A stretch of DNA of 64,000 nucleotides. Source: Onchocerca lupi. Lineage: Eukaryota > Nematoda > Chromadorea > Rhabditida > Onchocercidae. Positions 49,915 through 62,136 of this stretch are shown here, piece by piece. Position 1 is the stretch's first letter, and each line of letters starts with the position of its first letter. The stretch covers positions 62,001 through 126,000 of the forward strand of contig JAOVVO010000174.1 in the NCBI GenBank assembly GCA_028564675.1, written 5' to 3'. A model generated the notes under the pieces. The model was not told the origin of the DNA and made no database searches. It was given only the letters and a program-made list of their open reading frames with translations. The position numbers were made by a program, and so were the translations under genes.

Positions 49915-50040
49915 ATTCAAATGGATACGTTATTTCAATTTAAAAGATTGCAATTCCCAATTTGATAGACGTTTGCATTCACGATTAACAAAGCTCAGAG
50001 ACAATCCTTACAATTGTGCGGTTTAGATCAATGGGTAAAA
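49915..50040 (+). pseudogene. Helitron helicase C-terminal scrap
   Basis: FQFKRLQFPI, a stop, then FTINKAQRQSLQLCGLDQW corresponds to the end of the helicase relic at 10610-10700. It directly follows subterminal repeat sequence, so the helicase body has been deleted. Confidence 0.7.
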
Positions 50041-50639
50041 TTTACGAAAAGAGGCAATTCAAAACACAATCTAACAATAGAAGTCAGAGAGATAATCCTT
50101 AAATTGCTTGAACGAAACATTTGATTATACGTTATCCTGACCTCGACATTTGTGCAACGCAACCACATTCCCCACAAATCAAAAAAATAAACGAATCACA
50201 TTTTTCGAAAAGCTTGAATTGCTCGTCTTACCTATTTAAAACGTGCGCCTATTTGAATGCAACGCATTTGAAAATTTTCAAATCAGTCGATGAATATTCA
50301 AAACATCCGTGTATTCGAATGCAACGTTGTGTCGGAATTTCAAAGCAATAAGTAAGAACTTTTCGATACCTAAGATTTTGAATTTATATAAATAAGGTAC
50401 GTGTTTAAGAACTTTCGGAGATTTAAGCTTTTGAACAAACGAATATTGATGTTTTTATTTATATAGATTAGCTGGAGCTGGACATAAGAGTGCCCGGCCT
50501 CCATAGACTAGCTGGATCGGATACGCTCCGCGTGGCCGGGTCCAGCTAGTATATCAAAAAATTTGAAATGGGTTAAGCACTTATTCGAATACAACTTGCA
50601 TGGAAATAAGTTTCGAATGCAACGTTGCATGAAAATATC

Positions 50640-50990
50640 GGATCAATCGGTGTCCACTAAATTATTCTCACCTTACAGGTGTGACAGGTTAAAAAAAATA
50701 GATGTATCTAGATAAAACAACGTCCCAATTTCAATGCAGTATTGCCTCGAAATTCGAAAGCAATAAGATGAAGAGATTGCGAAGTTATCTGCCAAATAAT
50801 AGCAACGATGGCACGATTTCATTGCTTTTACCTGTCACAGGTGTGATAGGCAAAAAAAAAAGTAGATATATATAGATAAAAACACATCGCAATTTCAGTG
50901 CAGCGTTGTATCAAAATTTGAGAGCAATCGGTGAAGAGATTGAAAAATTAAGTGCCAAATAACAGCACCGATAATTACAATTGTATTTAA
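50640..50990 (+). repeat. Helitron subterminal units in tandem, outside the element
   Basis: Two units of about 160 bp each contain a polypurine-flanked AGGTGTGA(C/T)AGG palindrome, an AAAAAAA(A)TAGAT/GTAGAT block, ATTTCA(A/G)TGCAG and GAAAGCAAT or GAGAGCAAT. They lie to the right of the CTAG terminus and are likely remains of an older insertion. Confidence 0.55.
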
Positions 50991-51867
50991 ATAGATTAGC
51001 TAAGTCATATCTTTCCAGATTAAACTTTCTTTTTGATTCAGTTTTGTCATCAGAAATGATGTGATTAGTCAGATGATGACTTATTTGTTCCTTATCACTC
51101 TTCTACGACTATTCTATTTTGTAAACTAATAGTAATCGTAATGATAACTCTTGTGAAACTCTAACATAATCAATTGGTGATGATTTGATGAGAACAATTG
51201 ATACGATCAAATGTTGAATGCAAAAAAAATAAGCTAATTTATTAATATCCATATAAAATTGAATTTATATGATACGATCCATGATGTTATACATTGTTGT
51301 TCATACATTGTTATCCAGCAAAAATTGTATTTATCATAAATTTTTCTGATTATCATTTAAGGATAAATTTGGAAAATGTTATTGCTTACTTATATTCAAC
51401 TAAATTTTGTTCGAAAATTTTTAGTGAAATTCTGCGACTTTACTCCTTCATCAAAAAAAAAAAAAAAAAAAGAAAAATTCATTTTCCCCTACCGAAAATA
51501 TTAAAATAAATTTTTCGATTAATCATCGCGAAAATTATGTTCGCTTCTTTGATAATGAATCATTCATCTATCATTTTCAATTCAATTGATGTCGTTGGAC
51601 AATTCATTTGTCATCCTTGCTGTGAATATGATATGCCAATAAAGAGTGAGATAATTTACGAGGCAACAGAGATTGGTAAAAATTGCGATATATGCGATTA
51701 TAGATGATAGAGAAGTTGATAAACATTGTTGAATTTGGACGTGAGAAGTTAGTAAGAAGAAAGCATTTAGATAGCAGATTGGAAAGGGAGAGAAGAGAGA
51801 GAGAGAGGGAAATTTCATTTATTACCAAAGATTGAATTCGGTTGTGTCTTTTTCATTTGATAACAAA

Positions 51868-52133
51868 CAGAGGTGATAAATTGTCCTGATTTTTGAGTTC
51901 TTGTTAATATTGACTTGGCCATAGGTCATACTTAATAGGACTTTTGAGAACATACCTTTAGGTTCCTTGTATTCATTAATTATAGATATCGCAATTCATA
52001 CAGAGGTGATAAATTGTCCTGATTTTTGAGTTCTTGTTAATATTGACTTGGCCATAGGTCATACTTAATAGGACTTTTGAGAACATACCTTTAGGTTTCC
52101 TGTATTCATTAATTATAGATATCGCAATTCATT
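51868..52133. repeat. 133-bp near-perfect tandem duplication
   Basis: Two adjacent copies start CAGAGGTGATAAATTGTCC and end near ATCGCAATTCAT. They differ by only a couple of bases (GGTTCCTTG against GGTTTCCTG), so the duplication is recent. No coding frame is shared. Confidence 0.95.
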
Positions 52134-54136
52134 ATTACAATATTGTACAGTTTTTGTGTAAACTCTTCTGCACTAATATTTGTCTGTTTGTACATGTTTA
52201 ATTACCTGCTATACCTATGTATGTATGCATGTGCATGTGCGCATACGTGCGTATCTATGTCTGTCATCAATTCATTTTTTTCTTTTGATTCATCCGACTT
52301 TGTAAAGTAGAAAGCGTTTTCAAGAATATGAAAAACCTCACTGTACAGTTCGCCAGAATGATCAGTTAATCAAATAATAACAAATGCTAATTTGTTTGAT
52401 ATTATCAAAAGATATGCAATGAACGGTCACTTTTTTGTTTCATTTATTATGTGTTGAGATTATTATGATCTGTTGATCGTTGATTATGAAAAACCGAAAC
52501 TTTTTGTACGATTTGGCAGCATTTTAAAGATTTGACCGGATGAAGATATACATATATAAATACATAATTATTACATATGTACAGCGCGCAATGATGAAAT
52601 TAGAATTCAATAGTTTCTGGCTGGGTTCCAGTGCACACTGCACTGCAGTATCGCTCTATTTGTTGCACTGCATTATTACTCTGCACTTTCCTCGTAGACG
52701 TTACACTGCATTACCACTTTTTATGTGTCAGCGATCTGTTTTTGTTGGAACGGAAGAGAAGTCGCCGAAAGAAGGAGGGAGGGAGTTCAATAATTTTCTT
52801 ACCATCAGCAATTTCGTCATTTTTAGATTGTTTTGTAATTACTCTTATCATTAATATCTCTATCATTTCCAGATACTCTTCTTACTGCTATTACTCTCAT
52901 CCTTTCTAGATTGCCCAGTGATTACATCTGTTATCATTATTTATTACTATTATCATTTTCCAAAAACAAATATTTCATTAAATAAGCGGAAAAGAAAATT
53001 CGACAAAATCCCTTCAAATTATAAAGTAACTGATAACATTTCTTTAGCTCTTATCATTTACTTTATCACTATATAACATTACATTGGCAGTTTGCCATGC
53101 AGTAGAAGGGAAGGAAGGGATACATATGCATCTTTGTTGTATATGAACTTTTTTGTTTCGTTTTCAGAAATAATTAAATCGAATGTTTGGGATAATTAGA
53201 TTTGAATGAACAAGTTCTCTATCCGAAAATTCGATTCAATAATATTTCTGAATTTGTACCTGTATTTGGCTATACATATGTCGGTACAGAAGGTGAATTT
53301 AATTTAAGGGATTAGATGACTTTGTCTAGAATAGAGCGAGCATCATCTGTCATAGATTAAATTTAGCTTAAACTTGAGACAAGACCTATTTTGGATGAGA
53401 ATATAAAAAACAGTCTTGTATTCCTCATTATTTTGTGACTGAAAAGGAATATTGTTATTTGGGATGTTCATTCTATTCTCCAGGGAATTTTAATGTTATT
53501 ATTGGTCATTTTAATCCTTTCATTTCTATTTCTCTCTTTAAAAGTTTCTGGAGAGTTTAGTTTAATCGAAAGACTAGAACTGCTTGTTGATCAAAAGCTG
53601 GACGATATCGTCCGTCCTAATAGTGCCTAATAATTTGTTCTAATATATTTTAAAATTTTATTGTAATAGTAGATTTACTGGTTCATCTGTCATGCATAAT
53701 CAAGAAGATATAATTTTTTCCTTAAAAATATAAATAATGAAAAAAAAAAAAGAAAGGATGGTAAAATCGTTTAAAGTATTTTTATAAAACATTTCCAATC
53801 TGAAGTTTCTAACCGAAGTTTTTTCCTTTTTTTGAAATTCGATAGAGCTTTGAAATCTACAAATTGAATCGGTGTTGTTTAACTATTTTTTCTAAAATAT
53901 CGCTAAAAATTATTGATATTCACTGAAAAGTTTTAATGCATCTAATTATTTCATTCATTGTATTTCATTTCAGGAATCAGTTATCATTTATATAGATTTA
54001 TTCACGAAAGATCAGAAAAATTAATCGTTATATCGTACCGATTGTTCGATTTTTTCTTCCTCTGTCATGCGAACGTAATTATTGTATCAAAGGATTCATT
54101 CCGGTAAAGTACAATATAACAAGCGAATAAATCGAA
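52134..54136. other. upstream flank of phosphatase gene 3, no gene recognised
   Basis: Somewhat less AT-rich than the rest, with short frames of no recognisable type. TTTCAG at about 53968-53973, 164 nt before the ATG at 54137, is a possible spliced-leader acceptor. The promoter of phosphatase gene 3 presumably lies here. Confidence 0.45.
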
Positions 54137-57100
54137 ATGATCGAGCTCAGTATTTCAAGAATTGTTGCTGATTTTATTGTTTTACTTTTGTGTGGTTGGT
54201 ATAATTTATCTTCATTTACTAATAGATTCTTTCTACTAATATTTATAAGCTTTGAAAAATGATATTAACACTAAGCATCTTTTTAACATTTATTGATAAG
54301 CAATATTTCTAATAAATATACTCTAAAGATTTGCACATTTTAAAGTATCATTGCTAATAAATTTCCTTCTCTTTGTATAATTACCAAAGAATGACATATT
54401 CGAAATTCATTGATCGATGCGTCGAACAGTCTTGTAGAATTTAATATTTGTGACTAATCTCCGACATTTGATATTTCTTTACCACATAATGCCAATAAGT
54501 ACCGTTTTAATATTTACTTATTGATAAGTGATATTATCAAAAGAAATTCTTTACCTTTATTAATAAGTGATATTCCGCACATATGGATAAGTATCGCAAT
54601 CAATAAATTTAATAACTTCTCTATGATTACTTGTGTAAAGCTTTAATTTTACTTATTGGTAAATTCCAATTTTATTTAGTGTTTCAGCTCCTATGAAAAT
54701 AATGGTACTGATAATTAGTGTCTTAGCATTTTTTTTTTTCATTTTGAATTACTATCCTTATTTAAGTTATTAGTTCATCTTTATTTCTTATGAAGTTCCT
54801 TTGCAAATTTTCAGCTATACCGTTATTAATATTTCACAAATGGATTGAACCATATAAACGCGGCTTTTATTGTGATGATGAATCAATTCGATATCCATAT
54901 CGACCATCTACCGTTTCTCGACAAATGCTTGTTATTATCGGTCTCGTTGTACCTGCAATTCTTGTAAACTTGTTTACCTTTCCTTTTTTTCTTTTTGTAT
55001 TCTTTTTGTAAAATAATATCGATATCGATTCGCTCAAAATTCAGATAAGAAAAATACGACTTCTTTGTGCAGAAACAAATCTGATTTTTTATGAAATCAC
55101 GATTCAAAAAGTTGCCAATATTGCGGTTAAATTTGATCGAGTTCTATGATTTAAGCTGTTAAAAATATAAAATACTTAATAATAAATCAATTCAGATCAC
55201 AGCAACGGAAGCATTTCGTGCGCTAATGTGGGAACGAAAAATTAGGGAGGAATTCCAGCATTACAAATGCCGACGATATGGAGTACCACGTCTAATTGTT
55301 CGTCTTTATGTTTTCTTCGGTAAGTGTAGATTTTGTTGCGTGCCATTGCTCAATATTAAAACAAAGATGCATTTTTCTTGTAAAAATTACGCGAATTAAA
55401 AATTTTAACTTCAACAAAATAAGAACCATTACTGTTAATTAACTCGACGAATTTTTTAGGAAATTTGTCAAAGACTAATTCAATCATCAATTATCAAAAA
55501 TTTACGATTAGTGACCTGTACATTGGTTTTTAAAACATACTACCAGAAAATACAGCATTTTCATTACGATATTCAGCTTTCCTTATTAATTTTAATTAAA
55601 TATTACAGAATGTAAAAGACGTTAGTATTACAGAATGTGGAAGACGTTTATTTATCTTATCCAAAATTTCAGGATATTTTCTTGTTGGTGTTGTTTTCAA
55701 TCAATTAATGGTCGATATAGCAAAGTATACTATCGGGCGCCATAGACCTCATTTTATAGCAATTTGCAAACCAAAGGTACATTTCAGAATCATCGAGTTT
55801 GCGTCAATATTATATTTTAAAAGCATACCTATAATAATATATGTGATGAATAACAAAAGATTAGAAAATGAATTTGTCAATTTCACCTCATTTTCACTGC
55901 TATTAAATTTTCACGCTATATTTATCGATGTAATGCATTATTCATTTAAATATTTAATTAGCCATATTTTTTCTTAGCGTCATTCAGAAGTATCTCTCAA
56001 TAACTCAAGTTTTTCTGCGAACTGCACTGCCAATAACTTCACGCTTCAGTCATCAGCATGAAGATTTTATTAACTCAATTGTTTTTAATACTTCTTTTGG
56101 CTACATTTTTTAGTATCATATTTCTTGTGATGCTTTAATCCCTGTATAATTCTGTAAAATTTTTATTTTTCAAAAATTTATAACAAATATCTTGATATTT
56201 TAGTCCTTGTAAAGAAAAAACTAGTTTTTAATTATTCGACAAAGTCAGAAATGAAATATAACATTTGTGGGATGCTGTGGTAAGTTACACAAAATATTTG
56301 TAGAGAAGGAGGAGTAACGAAAAAAATTTAAAATGATGTAATTTTAGTAAAGAAGTCTAGATCTAAGGAATTTAAAACTGAATTTGAAGTTCGTGATTTT
56401 TGGATCTTTATTTCTGTAATTATGATGTCAGTTGTAATATTGGCATATTGGAAGTTGGTACTGATAGTTTCATTTAATAGAAGTAACCATGTGAATAGTT
56501 CATTGTGTTAATTATAACCATAATACCTTACAATACTTACAACTAATGGCTTATATGTAATGCATTATAATGGATTAATTCAAAAGATAGATGAAAGAAC
56601 TAATGTCAGCATTGTATTGAAACGTATAGTGTCGGCTCTGAAAATTTTTTGCAGCACATGGGAATTCAACATGTCGTTATTGGTGGATCAAATAGTAATC
56701 GCACTCTAGCATTCAGACGTGTAAGTACGAAGAGTTTAAATATGCAAAAGAAAAATGGTGGATTTTAGAAAATTTCCTATAAATCATCTGAATGTGTTGA
56801 CGAATTTGTTTGCTTACAGGAAAGCATAGATTGTTCAAAGTTTCGTTATCTATCGATGATTATATTTCATATTTTTTGCAAATTCTTTTTGCAAATTCAA
56901 AAAAATGCAAAAATTTGGAAATATTTTGTGAAAGATGAGCATAACTTTGGTTGACCTTATCGAGGATGATCGCTTTGAAACAATATGGAATTTTCTAAAA
57001 TCATATCCACTTCATTTTGCATTAAACTCTTCATTTTTTTAATGGAAAAATTTTTTTTCCAATAGGCTAAAGATTTTTATTTTTTTACAGGCTTATTCTC

Positions 57101-60100
57101 AGTCATCAGGTATTGTAAAGGTAAATGTTAACAGGTATTAAGAGTTGTTTTTTTTTTTTTTTTTTCATGTGTTCCAAGCACTGTTTCACCTTTCACGCAG
57201 AAATTGTAGACAAATGCACCAATACACATGCACGCATACAAAAAAATTTGCACGTTCAAATATCTGCGTACAGAAGGGAATGCAAGCGGTTCATGTCTGC
57301 TGTACTCATTTGTTTCACTTGCACTTAAAATTCACCAAATGAAAAGTAATTAAATTTAATTTAACTCCATTTCTAATCTGAGAATCTGTTTGATTTCATC
57401 AGGTAACTTCTACGCACCTGTTTTTATTCATCAGGCATTCATAATTTTGGCACATTTTCTCTCACTGAATGATTCCCCTTTTCATCTCATAATTATAATT
57501 ATTAGCAATGCATTGATGATTTAAAAATAATTAATTTGAAGCTTTTATAATTTCAAATGAACCAATGCAAAAATTATAATGTCTGGTATAAACTATTTTA
57601 TATGTGATTATTTTGGGGGTATTCTCTATAAATTTTATTTATTTATATTGTTCTATCATTAATATATTTTTAGATTTGTATTCTCTCGAAGCTTAGATTC
57701 ATTATCTGTTTTTTTTTCTTTTTTTCTTTATTTGTTTATTCTGATCAGCTTCAAGTGATTATGAAAATCAGAATTCTGAAAGTTCAATTCTATTTTAAAT
57801 GAATATTTCAGGGTTTTGAAACATGTCCGATTAATTCTCATGAATATATCACAGATTTCGAGTGTACTGGTACGGATAAATATCTTATTCATGAATCTAT
57901 GCTTTCGTTTTATTCCGGTCATGCTGCTTTCAGCTTTTACGCGGCGTGGTATACAGTGGTGAGTTTTTTCTCTTGATGACTAAAATTTTTTTTTTTTTTT
58001 TTTTTTTTTTGATGCATTAAATGTGACGATTCAATTCTTTTAACACAAATATTTATGCGTCTTAAATATTCTGCTTGCAAATTATGGCATTTTTCTTCTT
58101 TGATTTTTAAATTTCTCATAGAAAATTATTTCAAATGATGGATTCAATTTTCAGCTTTATTTACAAGCTCGCTTATACCGACCATTATTTAGTCGTTTAC
58201 TCTTGCCGGTAATCCAATTTGCTTTATTTGGTGGCGCTGCATATGTAGCTTATAGTCGGGTTAGCGACTACAAGCATCATTGGTCGGATGTGTTGGTTGG
58301 CACATTCTTCGGTTCTGCAATTGGCATCATTGTGGTTAATTTTCCTTCTTTCTTTTTTATCAGACTACAAGTTCCATGTTTATCTTAAAGTTAAATTGAC
58401 CAGAAGTTACGTATGTCGGATTATGTTAAATCGAATCCTATTATGATGAATTTCATTCCAAATGTAATATATAAAGATTCTATTCGATTACAATTTTGCT
58501 TAAATGAATTCTCCTTTTGTATCAATATTAATTTGATTTTTTCATTCCATTTCTTAGAAGTTAAGATGCAATATCTGATATGAATTTAGGCGTTGTTTGT
58601 TGCGGAGGTATTTTCGCGTCGTGAGATACCATTTTGTGATTCTCATTATTGCAAACGCGAATTTGGCTTAGCAACTGCAATAGAACGAGCTATTCCGTTA
58701 GCGGATGTAGAATCTGGAATGTCTGATGTTAGACGAACTTATGGATCTAGCAGTGATGCGCCAGTTATCTCCTCTCATAATATTACTGTAACTGGGGTGA
58801 TGGCACCAAATGTAAATGAAGTCAGAAATAATCAAATGACTGCGTCATCTCGACCAATACCACGGAACCAGAGATTGTAAGCGCTTGTAATGCTTCATTG
58901 TCCATGCCTTTGGAAGTTCGCTGCATTCTTTTCTTACGCTTGTCATTTCTCTTAATGCATGAATGTCGTCTTTTATTTCTTTTCTTTTTTACTATGTATT
59001 CATTTCTTTCTCTCATTAATATTGCACTGCATAGGTTAACTTAAGAGCGACAAGGTGCAATTTATTTGATAAAATGAAGGCGTGCATTTTTCTTCATTTT
59101 ATCAATTAAACTTGCACTATTCCCTGTTGATTTATAGATTTCATATTTCTAAGACTTCTTTGATTCGTTCTTTTATTGTTATGTTAGCATTAGGATGATG
59201 AAAAGTAACTTTGAATTCGCTTTTCTTTACTCCTCTCTCATCGAACTAGAAAGTATCGTTTTAGAAATCCCTGTATTTCCATTTCCATTTGCAAGAATAT
59301 TACAGTCAAAAGATTTCTTTGATCTGGTTGAGTCTCTTTCTAATTCAGTCTCACTGGATAGAGAATTTGCTTATTATTAGGAATTTACAGGTTTGAAGAA
59401 TTACAGAGGACCATCACCGACCTATACCGTGCTACTGATATTCAGCAAAGTCATCCAACTAATTATTTTTAAATTGCTTAAATACATAATGCATGCATGC
59501 GAACTGTGTGAAAATTTATTATGTAAAATCGATTGTTTTTTTTCTTTTTTCTTTTTTTTTTTTTTTTTTTTTTTTTTTGTGTTTTTTGTGTTTTAGCACT
59601 TCTAGTCCGATCCGCGATTCGCTATTGACTTGCAAACGACAACGATATACTTGTGAAATTCTGTCTATCTAGGATTTTATAAATATATATCAAGCGTAAC
59701 TTGTGTTTTTGTTAATATTATTCGATTGGTTTCATTTGGCTGATGATAGCAGTAAAATAGCTATTATTAGTATTGCCAGTATTAACTGACAACATTAATA
59801 AAAGACGGTTATTCGAGACTGTTAATCTAAGATGTGCTTGAGAATTACTTTCCAAAACATCAATTTTCCTGCTTCCTAATACTGCATGTATCATATGTGT
59901 ATGTATGTGTTTAGATCCTTAGAATTCGTGTTGTTTGTTCAGTAATTGTGGTAGTCGTCTTTCAACAATTTTGGAGCTTTTGTTTTGTCAATCATCTTCA
60001 TTCTTATGTCGAATGAAAGAAGTTGATTAAACTGAAGCGCTTAAGCCAAGCTTCTATTTATATTATTAAATCTTCTCGCTTAAAGCCGGTGTGGATAACA

Positions 60101-60608
60101 AAGGATCTAACATTTCCTGATACAGTTGCTTCTTTTCAACACATTTTTTACCGTTTAATTGTCATTGATCAGTAATTATATATGTTAAAATACATACGCA
60201 TCATTTGATATAAATCATTTGATGTAAACTTACCTTTACTCTTATGTTTATCTTTTCATGCTACCTTATCTAGCATATTTTGCACCGTCTGAACAGATAT
60301 TTCTTTCAACTTATTGCATTTCTTTAAATTTACGCAAATCGTTTATAGTGATGAGTATATGAATTTTTTTTAAAATAATTTTATGCATTTATTGCAGAAT
60401 TTAGAATGAATTCAAATGCTTATTTTTCCGTAATACTTTTCATAAAATTTTCCGCCGTAAATGTTGAATAAAAATATAAAATGCTATTTTACAAAGCTTA
60501 TTTTCATTCTTATATAAACAAAAATTCTTTTCCTGTGGATGATATCATTTTTCAATGTTTGCTATGTATATATGTATATATATATATAGCAAACAGTACA
60601 TATATAAG

Positions 60609-60641
<33 letters not shown>

Positions 60642-61564
60642 GTATATATATTAAAGCACATGTTGGAAATATATTTGATATGTTTGAACACGCATACTTT
60701 GTCATTTCTATCCCGATCTTTGTTTTCGCTCCAAGTTGAATTTTTTGAATCTTTTTTAGAACACAGTTCTTTTACGATGTTATATTCCAATTTCGCAAAT
60801 TCGTTTTATATTATTTGTTTTTCTGGATAATTAGTCTCCGATAATGTTGATATTTTTACGCTTTCCACTTTTTCGATGTAGAATGAGCATATTCCATATT
60901 TTCTAACTTTTCACTTTTCTTTACTCTTTTTTACACTATAGCACGAAATGTAATGCATGAAAATATAAAATGCATATGATATTTTTCTAACAATAAATTT
61001 TTGGAAGTCCTTTCTTGATTTATCATTGACTGAAAAGAAAATTGTTACTGAGAATAGAGACTGAGAAAGAATATGTTTATTGAGATTTATCAATTTTTGC
61101 TTTTAATTTTTATCTTTGTCGATGTATTTTTTCCAGAAATGCTTGCTATTTAAAAAAAAAGAAAAAAAATTTTTGCTTCTATGCTTATTAAATTTGCCGT
61201 AATTTTTTAAAGGCTAATAGTGTCTATGTTGAGCAATTCATATTATAATAAATGGATAATTTATCGAATCATTTTTCCTGATGATTTCAATTGTTTAAAA
61301 TCTTTATAATTTGATTTAATGAGACTATTTTATGATCATTTATAAGTTTCCCCGAAAAAATATTGGGATTTTTGACGGAAGTTTTTGATTGTCATGATAA
61401 CTGAATTATCGGTTGATGTTTTGTAGAGCTGTTAGAGAAATTTCTACACGTTTCCTTCATATTACCTTGTTTTGGCAAGTACATCTATATTAGAAGAGAG
61501 AAATACTGCCTATATACGATGATTAAAATAGTCTGAAAAGGATGACATTTAAAATTTTGTTCTC

Positions 61565-61612
<48 letters not shown>

Positions 61613-62136
61613 GATAGAACGAGTGATTAATCGATAACTTTGGATTTAAAGTAGTGACTAATTATTAATGCTTGATCATCGCCAGCTATTTGAAATAAAG
61701 TGATTGAATTGAAATTTTACAAAAATTCGCATAAAAAAGGATGACTTAATCATAAAATGAAAGAGATTCCAATTATTTGAATAAAATATCTAGCTTAATA
61801 AAAATTGTCATTCACGCGTCAGACTTATTTTAAATATTTGATAAAAATTGTCATTCATGGATTAAAATTATTTTGAATATTTTCAGACTTCCCCTTGGAA
61901 ATTTCATATTATTATGCATGATCTAAAAAAAAAGGAGAGAAATGATTGTTAATAATTTCTTATAGAGAAAAATGCATTTCAGTCCTTCTGCTGCATCGCT
62001 GCAATCGGTATCAGTGACCGGTTCTTATTATTCGGCTCAGGCGGAAATGGAATCATTAATCTCGAGATCAACTCTTACATCCCGCGATTATTACAGTGTT
62101 CTCTCATATCCAGTTATACCACTTGAAAAAGCTTAA
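54137..62136 (+). CDS. lipid phosphate phosphatase (PAP2), canonical
   Basis: Exons: 54137-54194, 54815-54963, 55196-55319, 55673-55776, 57812-57958, 58155-58334, 58590-58876 and 61983-62136. They total 1203 nt for 400 residues, with all junctions in phase. If the last intron is not removed, exon 7 runs to a TAA at 58878-58880 and the protein has 350 residues, close to the usual family length. C1 is KYTIGRHRP (128-136), C2 is SFYSGH (SGH 180-182) and C3 is YSRVSDYKHHWSDV (Arg229, His235, Asp239). About six membrane segments are expected, with the active site outside or lumenal, acting on lipid phosphates such as phosphatidate and lysophosphatidate. The C-terminus is Ser-rich and cytoplasmic. 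The gene matches the minus-strand pair in exon layout, with the same K-to-RP spacing, but differs in sequence. Intron 1 has clustered GATAAG sites, and a possible cassette exon lies between exons 4 and 5. Confidence 0.95.
54295..54591 (+). promoter_or_regulatory. cluster of GATAAG sites in intron 1 of phosphatase gene 3
   Basis: GATAAG occurs at 54295, 54532 and 54586, with further TTATC and AATAAGTGATATT variants between, inside the 620-bp first intron. GATA factors of the ELT type use such sites in nematode gut and skin genes. In AT-rich DNA some will arise by chance, so this is only suggestive. Confidence 0.3.
56655..56720 (+). other. candidate 22-codon cassette exon of phosphatase gene 3
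   Basis: A strong acceptor (TTTTTTGCAG) and a consensus donor (CGT|GTAAGT) enclose exactly 66 nt with no stop in the frame set by exons 4 and 5, both phase 0. It would insert HMGIQHVVIGGSNSNRTLAF plus two arginines into the loop between motifs C1 and C2, with a glycosylation signal NRT. It could be a regulated insert or a chance pairing of splice signals. Confidence 0.4.
60566..60651. repeat. TA/TATG microsatellite
   Basis: An imperfect run of TA and TATG steps including a long uninterrupted (TA) block, in the last intron of phosphatase gene 3. Another short (TA) run occurs near 63815-63836. Confidence 0.9.
61569..61609. repeat. (T)40 homopolymer
   Basis: A run of about 40 T in the 3.1-kb last intron of phosphatase gene 3, roughly 370 bp before its final exon. 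Shorter T runs lie at 59551-59578 and 57989-58010. Confidence 0.9.

Larger units (their letters stand above)
46023..50549 (+). mobile_element. composite Helitron with Rep and helicase relics
   Basis: The 5' tip is TCTATATAAATAAAAATGTA at 46023. The 3' end has a GC-rich inverted structure (AGCTGGAGCTGGAC ... GGTCCAGCTAG) ending in CTAG at 50546-50549, followed by T. Inside, in order, are subterminal blocks, a 440-bp tandem repeat, Rep N-terminal and Rep relics, a helicase C-terminal scrap, and the right subterminal blocks. Most of the helicase is missing, so the element is internally deleted or was assembled from nested copies. The matching tips support a single mobilisable unit of about 4.5 kb. 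Confidence 0.75.

Noticed and set aside
49675..49965. 96-codon plus-strand frame
   Set aside because: It is a chance fusion of Helitron subterminal repeat with a helicase scrap; only the final FQFKRLQFPI is former coding sequence.
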